NCBI GenBank assembly: GCA_964196055.1
Contig: CAXMSF010000157.1
Location: forward strand, 1 to 21,676
DNA length: 21,676 nucleotides
Source of the DNA: JAFDEI01 sp964196055
GTDB taxonomy: Bacteria; Myxococcota_A; UBA9160; SMWR01
Direction of reading: 5' to 3'
Of the stretch, positions 1 through 7,181 are shown in pieces. The first letter of the stretch is position 1; each line of letters opens with the position of its first letter. A program made the position numbers and the translations under genes. Under the pieces are notes generated by a model, which searched no databases, was not told the origin of the DNA, and worked only from the letters and a program-made list of their open reading frames with translations.

Positions 1-294
1 GGCTACTGGAGCGCATGTCGGCGTGTCAAACTGCGCGGTGCTTTCCGCTAGCAGTCCGTTGAAAGACCTCGCCCGACTCCGGCCGCGGGTGCGCGAGCAC
101 CGATCGCGCAAGAGATGCCTTCTCTGGGGAGTGTGCCGACACGGCGGAGCGAACCCGATAGGCAGAGGAAGAACAAGCTCGGTTCTGGCTCAAGGTTCGA
201 GTATGGACGTGATGTTAGGTCCCCGCAGGGGGGGGGCTCCGCACCGGCCTGTCGCTGGTAGCGGCCACCGCTGCAGCTCTCGACCCTGCCGGCG
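1..294. other. Left-edge stretch without a convincing gene
   Basis: This stretch lies downstream of the minus-strand ligase that ends at 295. One plus-strand frame is open from the window edge to 307, but its translation is arginine- and serine-rich, has no recognisable motif and runs antisense into the ligase end, so I do not call it. Two other plus frames stop at 51 and 62 and could be the last residues of a gene to the left. The stretch holds a run of nine G (228-236) and a small stem (260-264 with 268-272) just past the ligase stop. Confidence 0.5.
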
Positions 295-299
295 CTACC
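257..299 (-). terminator. Possible weak terminator hairpin after ligase 1
   Basis: GGTAGCG at 257-263 pairs with CGCTACC at 293-299, which overlaps the ligase stop codon. Nested in the loop is AGCGG/CCGCT (260-264 and 268-272, 3-base loop). No T-run follows on the minus strand, so a canonical intrinsic terminator is not supported. It is noted only as the one structured element at this gene end. Confidence 0.2.
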
Positions 300-1896
300 G
301 CGAGTAGACCCCGTCCGCGTCGGGGGCGAAGCGTTCGATCAGGAAGCGCTCCTGCGGTTTCTCCGAGGCCGTCTTCGGGATCTGGTCGACGACCTGCAGG
401 TACGACGGGACGAAGTTCCCCTCGAGTCCTTCGATGCACGTTGCGAAGACGCTCGCCGGGTCGAGCGTGGCGTCGGGCTGTGCGACGATCGCGGCGACGA
501 TGTCCTTTTCGCCCGGAGCTCCCGACTTCGCTGGGACGCCGTAGACGAACACGTCGGAGACGCCGGGATGCTCGGCGATCACCTTCTCGACGAAGCCCGG
601 GTTCACGAAATCCCCATTGTGGCGCAGGCCACCGCCTTCGCGGAAGTCGAAGAAGAGCCAGCCGTCCTCATCGCGGTGACCGATGTCGCCGCTGCGAAGC
701 CAGCCGCCCCGCGTCTTCTTCTCCGAGGCCTCGGGCAGGCCGTGATACTCGACCTTGGGTGGCTCCCCGCTGGTTGCGCGCGAGCAGATCTCGCCCTGCA
801 CCTGGGGCGGACACTCGCTGTCGTTCTCGTCGAGGATCTTCATTTCGAGGCCGGGGCCGGCCTTTCCGAACGATCCGACCGGACCTTCGCCGATCGGCTT
901 GAAGGCGATGCCCCCTTCGACCGCGCCGTACCACTCGAGGATGTCGACGCCGAAGCGCTTCTCGAAGGACTCCCAGATCGCGAGTGGCATGCCCGCGCTC
1001 GTGACCATCCGGACGGGGTTGTCGACATCGTCGGGCCTGGTCGGCTCGCTGTAGATCGCGGTCGCCATGCCGCCCAGCAGCGAGAAGGTGGTGCAGCCGT
1101 GTTTGCGACAGATGTCCCACAGCCGAGATTTCGTGAAGCGACGGCTGATGACCGCGGGAATCTCGAGGCACAACGCGCCCGCAAGCGTCGCGCACTGGGC
1201 GTTTCCGTGGGTGAGCGAGAGGCCGGTGTAGAGCTTGTCGTCGTCGCGGAATCCGAAGACCAATCGACCGAGCGCAGACATGCCGCCGTAGCGGCCGTTG
1301 TCCATCACGACGCCCTTGGGATCCCCGGTCGTTCCGGAGGTGTAGATGAGCTGGAGCGCATCGGAAGGGCTCTCGACCCGAAGGTCCACGGTCGGCACGG
1401 GCTTCTCCAGCACGCGGTCGAGCGAGTCGACGCCCGCGAACTCCCCGATCGGCCTTGCTGCGTCCTCGCCGCTTTCGAGTGCCAGGACGAATCTCAGGTC
1501 GGGAAGCTCGCCCCGGACCGCATCGATCTGCGCCAGGTTGTAGTCGCCGGCGACCATGGCCTTGCAGCTCGAGTTGCGCAGCGTGTAGGCGAGCTTCTCG
1601 CCGCGCGTGCGCGGGTCGATGGGCACGAAGACCGTGCCGGTGATCGACGCGGCGACCATCGCCGCTACGAACGCCGGATGGTTCCGCATCATCAGCCCGA
1701 AACGGTCGCCGCGGGCGAACCCGCGGGCGATCAGCTCCGCCGCGAGGCTGTTCGCCCGACTCTGGAGATCCGCGAAGGTCATCACCTCGTCCGGCTTCCC
1801 GGCGCACTCGAAGGTGAGGACCGGGAGGTCGGGGTTGCGGTCCGCCCGCGCGGCGATGATATCTGCGAGGATCAGCTCGGAACGTTCTCTCGCCAT
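295..1896 (-). CDS. Acyl-CoA ligase 1 (AMP-forming, CaiC-like)
   Basis: A 533-residue member of the ANL adenylating superfamily, expected to activate a carboxylic acid with ATP and CoA in the cytoplasm. Visible motifs are the P-loop YTSGTTGDPKG (185-195), the A5 motif YGAVEGG (323-329), WLRSGD (399-404) and an A8 hinge region around 418-440. Near the C-terminus the catalytic-lysine motif reads PKTASEK, with Lys513 as the expected adenylation lysine; the usual Gly before Lys is Glu here. The ATG has a GGAGGAGG box about six bases upstream. It diverges from the nitroreductase-like gene at 2074. It is a clear paralog of the ligase at 7182-8819, with long identical stretches such as the GGWLRSGD and NPGFVEKVIAEHP segments. 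The substrate cannot be read from sequence; the overall look is closest to CaiC-type and medium/branched-chain acyl-CoA ligases. Confidence 0.93.
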   Translation of the reverse strand: MARERSELILADIIAARADRNPDLPVLTFECAGKPDEVMTFADLQSRANSLAAELIARGFARGDRFGLMMRNHPAFVAAMVAASITGTVFVPIDPRTRGEKLAYTLRNSSCKAMVAGDYNLAQIDAVRGELPDLRFVLALESGEDAARPIGEFAGVDSLDRVLEKPVPTVDLRVESPSDALQLIYTSGTTGDPKGVVMDNGRYGGMSALGRLVFGFRDDDKLYTGLSLTHGNAQCATLAGALCLEIPAVISRRFTKSRLWDICRKHGCTTFSLLGGMATAIYSEPTRPDDVDNPVRMVTSAGMPLAIWESFEKRFGVDILEWYGAVEGGIAFKPIGEGPVGSFGKAGPGLEMKILDENDSECPPQVQGEICSRATSGEPPKVEYHGLPEASEKKTRGGWLRSGDIGHRDEDGWLFFDFREGGGLRHNGDFVNPGFVEKVIAEHPGVSDVFVYGVPAKSGAPGEKDIVAAIVAQPDATLDPASVFATCIEGLEGNFVPSYLQVVDQIPKTASEKPQERFLIERFAPDADGVYSR

Positions 1897-2017
1897 GCCG
1901 ACCTCCTCCGCGACGTGCAGCTGATTCGCCGGCCCTGCTCCCGGCGCCCGCCGCGAAGACGTATGCTACCGCTTCTGCCGACGGGCGTGTAGAGACACAT
2001 GGCCCACTCGATTGCCC

Positions 2018-2047
2018 ATTGAAGTGAGCCGCGAAAGAGGCTTCAAT
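2018..2047. promoter_or_regulatory. 7-bp inverted repeat upstream of nitroreductase 1
   Basis: ATTGAAG at 2018-2024 is matched perfectly by CTTCAAT at 2041-2047, with a 16-base spacer. It sits in the spacer between two divergent genes, 27 bases before the ATG of the plus-strand gene. It could be an operator or a leader hairpin. No regulator gene lies next to it, and I could not find a good -35/-10 pair around it. Confidence 0.3.
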
Positions 2048-2073
2048 CCGACCGGCCCGCCAAGGAGACCCCC

Positions 2074-2856
2074 ATGGAATTCAAGGAAGTCATCGGGATT
2101 CGACGTTCCATCCGCTACTTCGATCCCGATCGCCCGGTCGAGCGCGAGAAGATCCAGAAGATTCTCGAAGCGATGCGCGTCGCGTCCTGTGCGGTCAACG
2201 CCCACTGGCTTCGCGCAATCGTGATCCAGCGATCCGAGATCCCCGAGGAGACCCTCGAATCGCTGAAGACACCCGTGACGGCGCTCGTCCAGGAGCTCGC
2301 TCCGGTGCACATCTACTGCTACCTCGATCTCGGGATCGTGAAGAAGGTCGAGGGCAAGCGCCTGCGAGAGCTCGTGGACGTCGGTGCGCTCAATCCGAGC
2401 CACGGCTGGAGTCACAAGTTCGTGGACGAAATGGTCTATCCCCAGATCCTCGTGCCGTTTTCCGAGGATCCCGCGTATCCGGTCGCGGCGGCATTCGACT
2501 GCGGTGGCGCGGGGACGCAGGGGCTGCTCACGGCAGTGGACGAAGGCCTCGGTGTCTGTTGGACGGCCTTCAACGCCGAGCCCGCCAAGGAGATGATGGA
2601 CGTTCCGGACGACTGGGTGCCGCTGTACGTGATGAACGTCGGCTACCCGCTCGAATCGCGCGAGGCCGGTGGGCAGCGACCGCGACCGCCCTTCGAGGAG
2701 CTCTACTTCGAAGGCAAGGCCGGTCACCCGTTCCCCCGCGATCCCAAGGTCACCGCGGAACTCGAGCGGGATCAGATGATCACGGCCCCGGCGCCGTTGC
2801 CGAGTCGCAGGCAGGAAGTGCGCGACCTCTCGCGCAAGCTCGGACTCCCCGAGTAA
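2074..2856 (+). CDS. Nitroreductase-family flavoprotein 1
   Basis: A 260-residue protein of the FMN-dependent nitroreductase fold. The N-terminus carries the family signature RRSIRYF followed by a P..KI..ILEA segment, the part that contacts the FMN phosphate in this family. Family members reduce nitro groups, quinones, flavins or enones with NAD(P)H, and some do unusual chemistry, so the substrate stays open. AAGGAGA lies a few bases before the ATG. It is paralogous to the gene at 10191-10979: both share GGQRPR.PFEEL and a RDQM...APAPLP segment near the C-terminus that looks specific to this subfamily. It is followed after 16 bases by a small orphan gene, and diverges from acyl-CoA ligase 1. 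The pairing suggests action on a CoA-activated substrate (inference). Confidence 0.85.
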   Translation: MEFKEVIGIRRSIRYFDPDRPVEREKIQKILEAMRVASCAVNAHWLRAIVIQRSEIPEETLESLKTPVTALVQELAPVHIYCYLDLGIVKKVEGKRLRELVDVGALNPSHGWSHKFVDEMVYPQILVPFSEDPAYPVAAAFDCGGAGTQGLLTAVDEGLGVCWTAFNAEPAKEMMDVPDDWVPLYVMNVGYPLESREAGGQRPRPPFEELYFEGKAGHPFPRDPKVTAELERDQMITAPAPLPSRRQEVRDLSRKLGLPE

Positions 2857-2872
2857 GCGGCGCGAAGAACGA

Positions 2873-3229
2873 ATGGGACTCGAGCGGCCGATCGAACAGT
2901 ACGAGAGCGTTGCCACCTGGGCGAAGGGTCTTCAAGAGCAGTGGGGCGGTGATCCGCTCGCGGAAGAACCGGAGAAGCTCGAGGGACTCGCGGCGTTCTG
3001 TGAGTTCGACGGCCGAGACCCGGACGAACTGCTCGCCTTCTGCTTCCTGCGCCGCAAGGAGACGGGCGTTCGCTTTGCAAGCGTCAAGCGCCGAGAGGCC
3101 GTGGCCGAGCAGTTGCGCGCGTTTCGAAAGGCCTCGGGGCTGTCCGGTACCGAGGCCCGTCGGCTGACGAGCAACCTGCTCTCGTTCTTCATCCACAACG
3201 GCATCCAGATGCACACCGGGATGATCTGA
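2873..3229 (+). CDS. Orphan protein, resembles an integrase N-terminal SAM-like domain
   Basis: A 118-residue soluble protein with no signal peptide or membrane segment. It begins 16 bases after the nitroreductase stop, with only a weak purine-rich site (GAAGAA) before the ATG, which suggests translational coupling. By eye the pattern (an early W, then FCEFDGRDPDELL, a run of basic helices, and a C-terminal LTSNLLSFFIHNGI) resembles the helical core-binding domain found at the N-terminus of tyrosine recombinases. No catalytic domain follows: the protein ends ten residues later, and the next plus-strand sequence does not continue it. It may be a stand-alone DNA-binding domain or an unrelated helical protein. 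I do not assign a function. Confidence 0.65.
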   Translation: MGLERPIEQYESVATWAKGLQEQWGGDPLAEEPEKLEGLAAFCEFDGRDPDELLAFCFLRRKETGVRFASVKRREAVAEQLRAFRKASGLSGTEARRLTSNLLSFFIHNGIQMHTGMI

Positions 3230-3294
3230 GCTGCGACGGAAGCCGCGTGCCGAAACGCGAACCGCTGATGGTCTTCCGGCGGAGCCGCGGCGCC

Positions 3295-3894
3295 CTAGAA
3301 CAGCGCGACTTTCCGAACCATCGAAGCGGCCAGACTTCCCACACCGACGGCCATTACGACGATGAAGCTCCAATCCAGCCAGAACGCGAGGCGCCTCTCG
3401 CGCTCGATGTGGACGTTCGGATTCTTGATCAGGCGTTTGTGGTAGAGCCGCGGCGTGATCATCAGGACGACCGGCGAAAACAGCGCGGCCAAATAGCCCT
3501 GATTGGCCCAGGGATGGGACTCGAGACCGCCGAGCTGGGAGACCATCGCGAACCCGCCGTAAGCGATCAGGGCGATGCTCGGTATGCTGAGCAATTCGAG
3601 GACCAATAGGAAGCGGAATCCGTGCGCGAGCTTCTCGTGATCCAGGGAGGGTTGCATCCAGACGAAGCGACTGACCGTGACAGTCGCCACGATCAGCCCT
3701 CCGAAGAACCACCCGAGCCCCAGCAAGTGGAGGATCTTCGCGAGCAGGTAGTCCTGCACCAGAAGCTGGGGGTCGGCATGCGGCAGTCCGAGCACGATGA
3801 GCAGGACCAGTACGTTGGTGATGTCATGCGCTGCAAACAGCAGCCGGTCTCTGGCGTTTCCCCTGGGCTTCTGATTCGGATCCTGCACGGGCAA
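3295..3894 (-). CDS. Five-helix integral membrane protein (DUF2269/CopD-like)
   Basis: A 199-residue membrane protein with five hydrophobic segments at about 24-40, 52-72, 94-118, 133-150 and 170-192. A histidine-containing second helix (HLLGLGWFFGG, from His56) and charged loops resemble the DUF2269/CopD-type small membrane proteins; this family assignment is tentative. The reading frame opens with TTG at 3894, with GGGAG nine bases upstream. A GTG two codons later (3888) has GAGGG at a better distance and is an equally good start. It is transcribed away from the acetoacetate-decarboxylase-like gene and converges on the orphan gene at 2873-3229. No enzymatic motif is visible. Confidence 0.75.
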   Translation of the reverse strand: MPVQDPNQKPRGNARDRLLFAAHDITNVLVLLIVLGLPHADPQLLVQDYLLAKILHLLGLGWFFGGLIVATVTVSRFVWMQPSLDHEKLAHGFRFLLVLELLSIPSIALIAYGGFAMVSQLGGLESHPWANQGYLAALFSPVVLMITPRLYHKRLIKNPNVHIERERRLAFWLDWSFIVVMAVGVGSLAASMVRKVALF

Positions 3895-4259
3895 CCCTCA
3901 GCGCTCCCGCCATGCGGGGCAAATGGTTCTTTGCGTCTATCGATTCAAGTTCGAAGTTCAATGGTTCGGAATTCCGACGCTGCATGACGCCGGCTTGTCG
4001 TCGCCGAGTCGCCGAATCGCATCGGAGGGTAGGGGAGTCGGATCGACCGGGCTCTGCTGGTCGAATCGAAGCCACGGCCTTCGAGGCACCGCCCCCGACC
4101 GCCCGGAGAAGGAGGCTGTCCCAATGCTCGATTCGGTGCTCAGCGAGCTCGCCGCTCTGCGTTTGCAGGCTCGGCGATTCGAAAGCCGCTTTCGGCAGCC
4201 CGCAACGCCAGGGCAGGCGCTATAGTCGCTCCCAATCTGGCAAAGAAAGGGAGAGTCAC
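3895..4259. other. Divergent intergenic region upstream of the decarboxylase gene
   Basis: 365 bases separate the membrane-protein start (-) from the decarboxylase-family start (+). The decarboxylase frame stays open back to an ATG at 3912, but the translation of that extension is Arg/Ser-rich and unlike the family, so it is taken as non-coding. The region contains a short ORF with a strong ribosome site (4124-4225). A TATAGT at 4221-4226 could be a -10 box for the decarboxylase gene, but no good -35 accompanies it. Confidence 0.5.
4124..4225 (+). CDS. Candidate 33-residue small ORF upstream of the decarboxylase gene
   Basis: An ATG at 4124 is preceded by AAGGAGG at 4109-4115 with an eight-base spacer, the best Shine-Dalgarno match in this intergenic region. 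It encodes 33 residues, beginning MLDSVLSELAALRLQARRFE, that look like an amphipathic helix with alternating leucines and arginines. The TAG stop is 34 bases before the decarboxylase ATG. It could be a leader peptide, a small protein or chance. The case rests on the ribosome site alone. Confidence 0.35.
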   Translation: MLDSVLSELAALRLQARRFESRFRQPATPGQAL

Positions 4260-5003
4260 ATGGCCAAGAAGGGTGCGAACCGTCCGGCGACGCGCAGCTA
4301 CAGCATGCCTGAATTATCCGGTCTCTATGGCAAGCCGCCGTTCGAGTATCGCGAGGCCAAGCAGATCACGGTCGCGTTCCAGACCGATCCCGAGGTGTTG
4401 CGCGAACTGGTGCCGCCGCCGCTCGTTCCCAACGAGGACGCGGCGATGTTCCTCTCGTCCTCCGAATTCGTGAGTTCCGGCTTCGGGCGCTACCGCGAAG
4501 CGCATCTCTTGACCCATGCGACCTTCGAGGGCCGGCTGGTCAATTTCAGCATCTATCTCGTTCTCGACAGCGATGTCGCGATCGGAGCGGGGCGCGAGAT
4601 CTGGGGCTTCCCGAAGAAGCTCGGCCGGTTGAGCCTGGACATGAAGGACGATGTCGTCAGCACCACGGTTGAACGCGGCGGCTGCACGATCATCGAGGCC
4701 GCTGTGCATCTGGCCGAGCTCGGAACGGAAGAGGATCTCGGCGGCACGCCGGAGTGGATCACGCGCCGCATCATTCCCAACGTATCGAATTCGGCGCCAC
4801 CGGATATCGACCAGCTGACTTCGACTTCACTGACCAACGTCGTCACGCACGACGTCTACAAAGGCGCCGCGACGCTCGCTTTCGGCTCATCTCCTGCCGA
4901 CCGGCTCGAAGTGATTCCCATCAATGAGGTCACCGGCGGGTTCTACTTCGAATATCAGTTCACGCTCAACGACGGCGAAGTCGTTCACGATTACCTCGCC
5001 TGA
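4260..5003 (+). CDS. Acetoacetate decarboxylase family enzyme
   Basis: A 247-residue member of the acetoacetate decarboxylase superfamily, whose members use a Schiff-base lysine on beta-keto acids. The signature GREIWGFPKKLG contains Lys119 and Lys120, aligning with Lys115/Lys116 of clostridial decarboxylase (GRELSAYPKKLG). The early P.VLRELVP.PL segment and the C-terminal V.HDYL also match the family. The start at 4260 is chosen because AAAGGGAGAG lies five to six bases upstream and the conserved part begins soon after; a longer frame to 3912 is rejected. It converges on the B12-binding subunit gene (stop to stop, 68 bases). Related superfamily enzymes catalyse aldol or lyase reactions, so acetoacetate itself is not proven as substrate. 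Confidence 0.85.
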   Translation: MAKKGANRPATRSYSMPELSGLYGKPPFEYREAKQITVAFQTDPEVLRELVPPPLVPNEDAAMFLSSSEFVSSGFGRYREAHLLTHATFEGRLVNFSIYLVLDSDVAIGAGREIWGFPKKLGRLSLDMKDDVVSTTVERGGCTIIEAAVHLAELGTEEDLGGTPEWITRRIIPNVSNSAPPDIDQLTSTSLTNVVTHDVYKGAATLAFGSSPADRLEVIPINEVTGGFYFEYQFTLNDGEVVHDYLA

Positions 5004-5022
5004 TCGAGCCGCTCGCCGAATA

Positions 5023-5065
5023 GGGCGCCCGGCGCCACTGCGGCGGCGCCGAGCCCTCGTTCTTC
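5023..5065. terminator. GC-rich hairpin between convergent genes
   Basis: GGCGCC at 5031-5036 pairs with GGCGCC at 5045-5050 over an eight-base loop, and outer GGGC (5023-5026) can pair with GCCC (5053-5056). On the plus strand a mildly T-rich TCGTTCTTC follows at 5057-5065. Its position between two convergent stops fits a bidirectional terminator, although the T-tract is weak. Confidence 0.4.
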
Positions 5066-5071
5066 AGGCGC

Positions 5072-5485
5072 CTACGCCGCGCCGCGCCTTTCGGCGAGAC
5101 TTCGGATCTGCTGAACGATTTCATCCGCGTCGGCCCCCGGGCCGAATGTTGCGGCAACCCCTTTGGCCTGGATCTCGTTCTTGTCGTCCCGGCTGAGAAC
5201 GGATCCGCCGACGACCACGGGGATGTCGAGTTCGCGACCTTTCAGGCGCTCGAACAGTTCGTCGAGGTAGTACAGGTACTCCCACGAATGACACGACAGC
5301 CCTATGACGTCGACACCTTCTTCGAGGGCCGAATCGACCACGATTTCGGGCGTTGCGAATCGGCCGAGGTAGATCACTTCCATGCCCGCATCCCGCAACA
5401 GCGCGGCGACGGCGAAAGCGCCGGCCTCGTGCTGGTCGAGGCCGAGAATCGCGAGCAGGATTCGGACGGGCCGGTCGGCGGGCAT
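5072..5485 (-). CDS. B12-binding small subunit of an acyl-CoA mutase
   Basis: A 137-residue cobalamin-binding domain like the separate small subunits of isobutyryl- and 2-hydroxyisobutyryl-CoA mutases. It carries LDQHEAG, the DxHxxG motif with Asp17, His19 (the lower axial cobalt ligand) and Gly22, then a GLSCHS segment and VVVGGSV for the nucleotide tail. The Lys604 position of methylmalonyl-CoA mutase, four residues before the Asp, is Ile13 here. Its ATG overlaps the TGA of the large-subunit gene by one base (TGATG at 5483-5487), so the two are translationally coupled and almost certainly form one enzyme. It is the last gene of the minus-strand cluster. The partner subunit has an unusual active site, so the reaction is unknown. 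Confidence 0.93.
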   Translation of the reverse strand: MPADRPVRILLAILGLDQHEAGAFAVAALLRDAGMEVIYLGRFATPEIVVDSALEEGVDVIGLSCHSWEYLYYLDELFERLKGRELDIPVVVGGSVLSRDDKNEIQAKGVAATFGPGADADEIVQQIRSLAERRGAA

Positions 5486-7104
5486 CAGACGGGGGGCTCC
5501 ATCTGGCCCAGCGGATCGTAGACTTCGCCGACGCCAAGGCGTAGCGCCCCGGCGATCTCTCCCTGTGTGAGGTTGGCCTCGAGTGCGTTTGCGATGGCTT
5601 CGATGAGATTCACTTCGCTGTCCGCTCCGACTTCTCGAATGCGCGCGAAGTGTTCGGCCACTGCCCCGCGATCGCGGTCATCCTTGAATTTTCGAATTTC
5701 GTCGATGTGATCCCAGCAGGGTTCGAGTTTCGATTTGCTGTGATCGCGCAGCAACTTGTCCTGGTCTTCGGGGATTTCGAATGCGTTCAATCCGACCTGG
5801 GTCTCCGAACCGTCCTGGATCGCTTCCGCGCGGCGCGTCATGGCATTCTGGAACAGTCGGCGAAACCAACCGCTCTCGGAGACTTCCTTCAGTGTTCCCA
5901 GCGACTCGATCTCGCTGACCATGTCGAGGATGCGCCGCTCCAGTTCGTTGGTCAGCGACTCGACGAAGTACGAGCCGCCCAACGGGTCGGCCACGCGGCC
6001 GGCGCCAGCTTCCATTTGAACGATCTGCTGGGTGCGAAGACTGACCATGTGGGAATCATGACTGGGCGTTCGGTAGGCCTCGTCGAAGCACGAAATCTCG
6101 ACCGCCTGCACGCCGGCCAGCGCCAGCGCGAGCCCCTGCACGGCGCCGCGCGCGACGTTGTTGACCGGCTGGGCCATCGTCAGCGAGAGACCGGAGGTAT
6201 GCGCGGTGATGGCGCAGGACCAGGAACGCGGGTCCTTGGCGCCGAATTCCTCGCGCATCATGCGCGCGAAGATGCGTCGGGTTGCACGGATCTTCGCCAC
6301 TTCCTCGAATAGATCCATCCGGCAGTTGACGAGAATGGCAATGCGCGGAGCGAAGGAATCGACATCGAGACCGCGCGCGATCAGGCTGCGGACGATTTCG
6401 CGGATTTCGGCGAAACCGAGCGCCATTTCCTCGACGCTATTCAGGCCTCCGTCGCTGATGTAGTAGGTGTCCTCGAGGAAGGCATGGAAGCGCGGCATCT
6501 CGGTTGCGGCGAACTCGATCGAGTCGAGCGCCAGGCGCATCCTCAAATCGTAGGGCATGTGGATCTGGTAACTGCAGTCTTCGCAATAGGCGGGCAACAG
6601 AATGGTCGAGCCGCGCAGCTCCTTCGGATTGAATCCGCGCCGCTCCGCAACGCGATGGAGGGCAGCGATGGTATAGGCGCCCGGCGGCAGGGAGTGGGAG
6701 AGCGTCAACTCGTTCAGCGGTAAACCCGTGTAGAGGTCCTCGAAATCCTGAAGCCGGCAGATCGAAACTCCGGTGTTGCCGACGGCGTGTCGCGCCAGCG
6801 GATGATCGGGGTCGATCGCCGACATCGTCGGCGCATCACCGATCACATCCAGACCGCGTGCGCCCTTCTCGATCAGTTCGCGAAATTGTTCGTTGGAACG
6901 TCGAGGTGTGCCTTCGCCCGAGAGCTCCTGTTGGATCCACGAATCACGGGGCCGCGGACTCGCCAGGCGGCCGCGCGTAAAGGGATACTCCCCCGGGTCT
7001 TCCAGGCGTTCCTGCGCCGCCTCGTCATCGCCGCCGGATGTGACATCGGCGGCTGTGTAGAAGGGCTTCAGCGGAACGCCCGCTTGGGTCGTGCGTTCAC
7101 TCAT
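5485..7104 (-). CDS. Divergent B12-dependent acyl-CoA mutase, large (catalytic) subunit
   Basis: A 539-residue TIM-barrel subunit of the methylmalonyl-CoA mutase superfamily. YPFTRG (40-45), DPDHP (98-102), EVAKIRATR (268-276) and a GRVADPLGGSYFVE block (369-382) place it firmly. Compared by eye, without gaps in the key blocks, with the Propionibacterium methylmalonyl-CoA mutase, residues that contact substrate are replaced: Tyr89 by Leu61, Gln197 by Ile168, Arg207 by Ser178, His244 by Tyr215, His328 by Thr300 and Gln330 by His302. Tyr243 is kept as Tyr214. It should therefore not be annotated as methylmalonyl-CoA mutase; the likely substrate lacks the free carboxylate. No clear ribosome site precedes the ATG. 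It lies 77 bases after the ligase 2 stop and overlaps the small-subunit start by one base. No MeaB-type chaperone is in the window. Confidence 0.9.
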   Translation of the reverse strand: MSERTTQAGVPLKPFYTAADVTSGGDDEAAQERLEDPGEYPFTRGRLASPRPRDSWIQQELSGEGTPRRSNEQFRELIEKGARGLDVIGDAPTMSAIDPDHPLARHAVGNTGVSICRLQDFEDLYTGLPLNELTLSHSLPPGAYTIAALHRVAERRGFNPKELRGSTILLPAYCEDCSYQIHMPYDLRMRLALDSIEFAATEMPRFHAFLEDTYYISDGGLNSVEEMALGFAEIREIVRSLIARGLDVDSFAPRIAILVNCRMDLFEEVAKIRATRRIFARMMREEFGAKDPRSWSCAITAHTSGLSLTMAQPVNNVARGAVQGLALALAGVQAVEISCFDEAYRTPSHDSHMVSLRTQQIVQMEAGAGRVADPLGGSYFVESLTNELERRILDMVSEIESLGTLKEVSESGWFRRLFQNAMTRRAEAIQDGSETQVGLNAFEIPEDQDKLLRDHSKSKLEPCWDHIDEIRKFKDDRDRGAVAEHFARIREVGADSEVNLIEAIANALEANLTQGEIAGALRLGVGEVYDPLGQMEPPV

Positions 7105-7181
7105 GTGAAAACGCTAGCACCGCAGCTCGCGAGTCCGCCCGGTCGCGCCGGTCGTACACAGCAGCGGCACACGAGCGCGGT

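Noticed and set aside
228..236. Run of nine G as a phase-variation tract
   Set aside because: It lies in non-coding sequence with no identifiable promoter or gene it could switch.
568..1992. 474-codon plus-strand open frame antisense to ligase 1
   Set aside because: Shadow of the ligase in a GC-rich sequence. A similar frame (7302-8189) lies antisense to ligase 2 and looks conserved only because the ligases are paralogs.
2873..3229. Remnant of a mobile element
   Set aside because: No recombinase catalytic residues, att-like repeats or other mobile genes are near; the frame is intact and closely spaced with the upstream gene.
3912..4259. N-terminal extension of the decarboxylase-family gene to an ATG at 3912
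   Set aside because: The extra 116 residues are Arg/Ser-rich and unlike the family, and a strong ribosome site sits directly before 4260.
5485..7104. Annotation as methylmalonyl-CoA mutase
   Set aside because: Carboxylate-binding and catalytic positions are not conserved, so only the superfamily assignment is safe.
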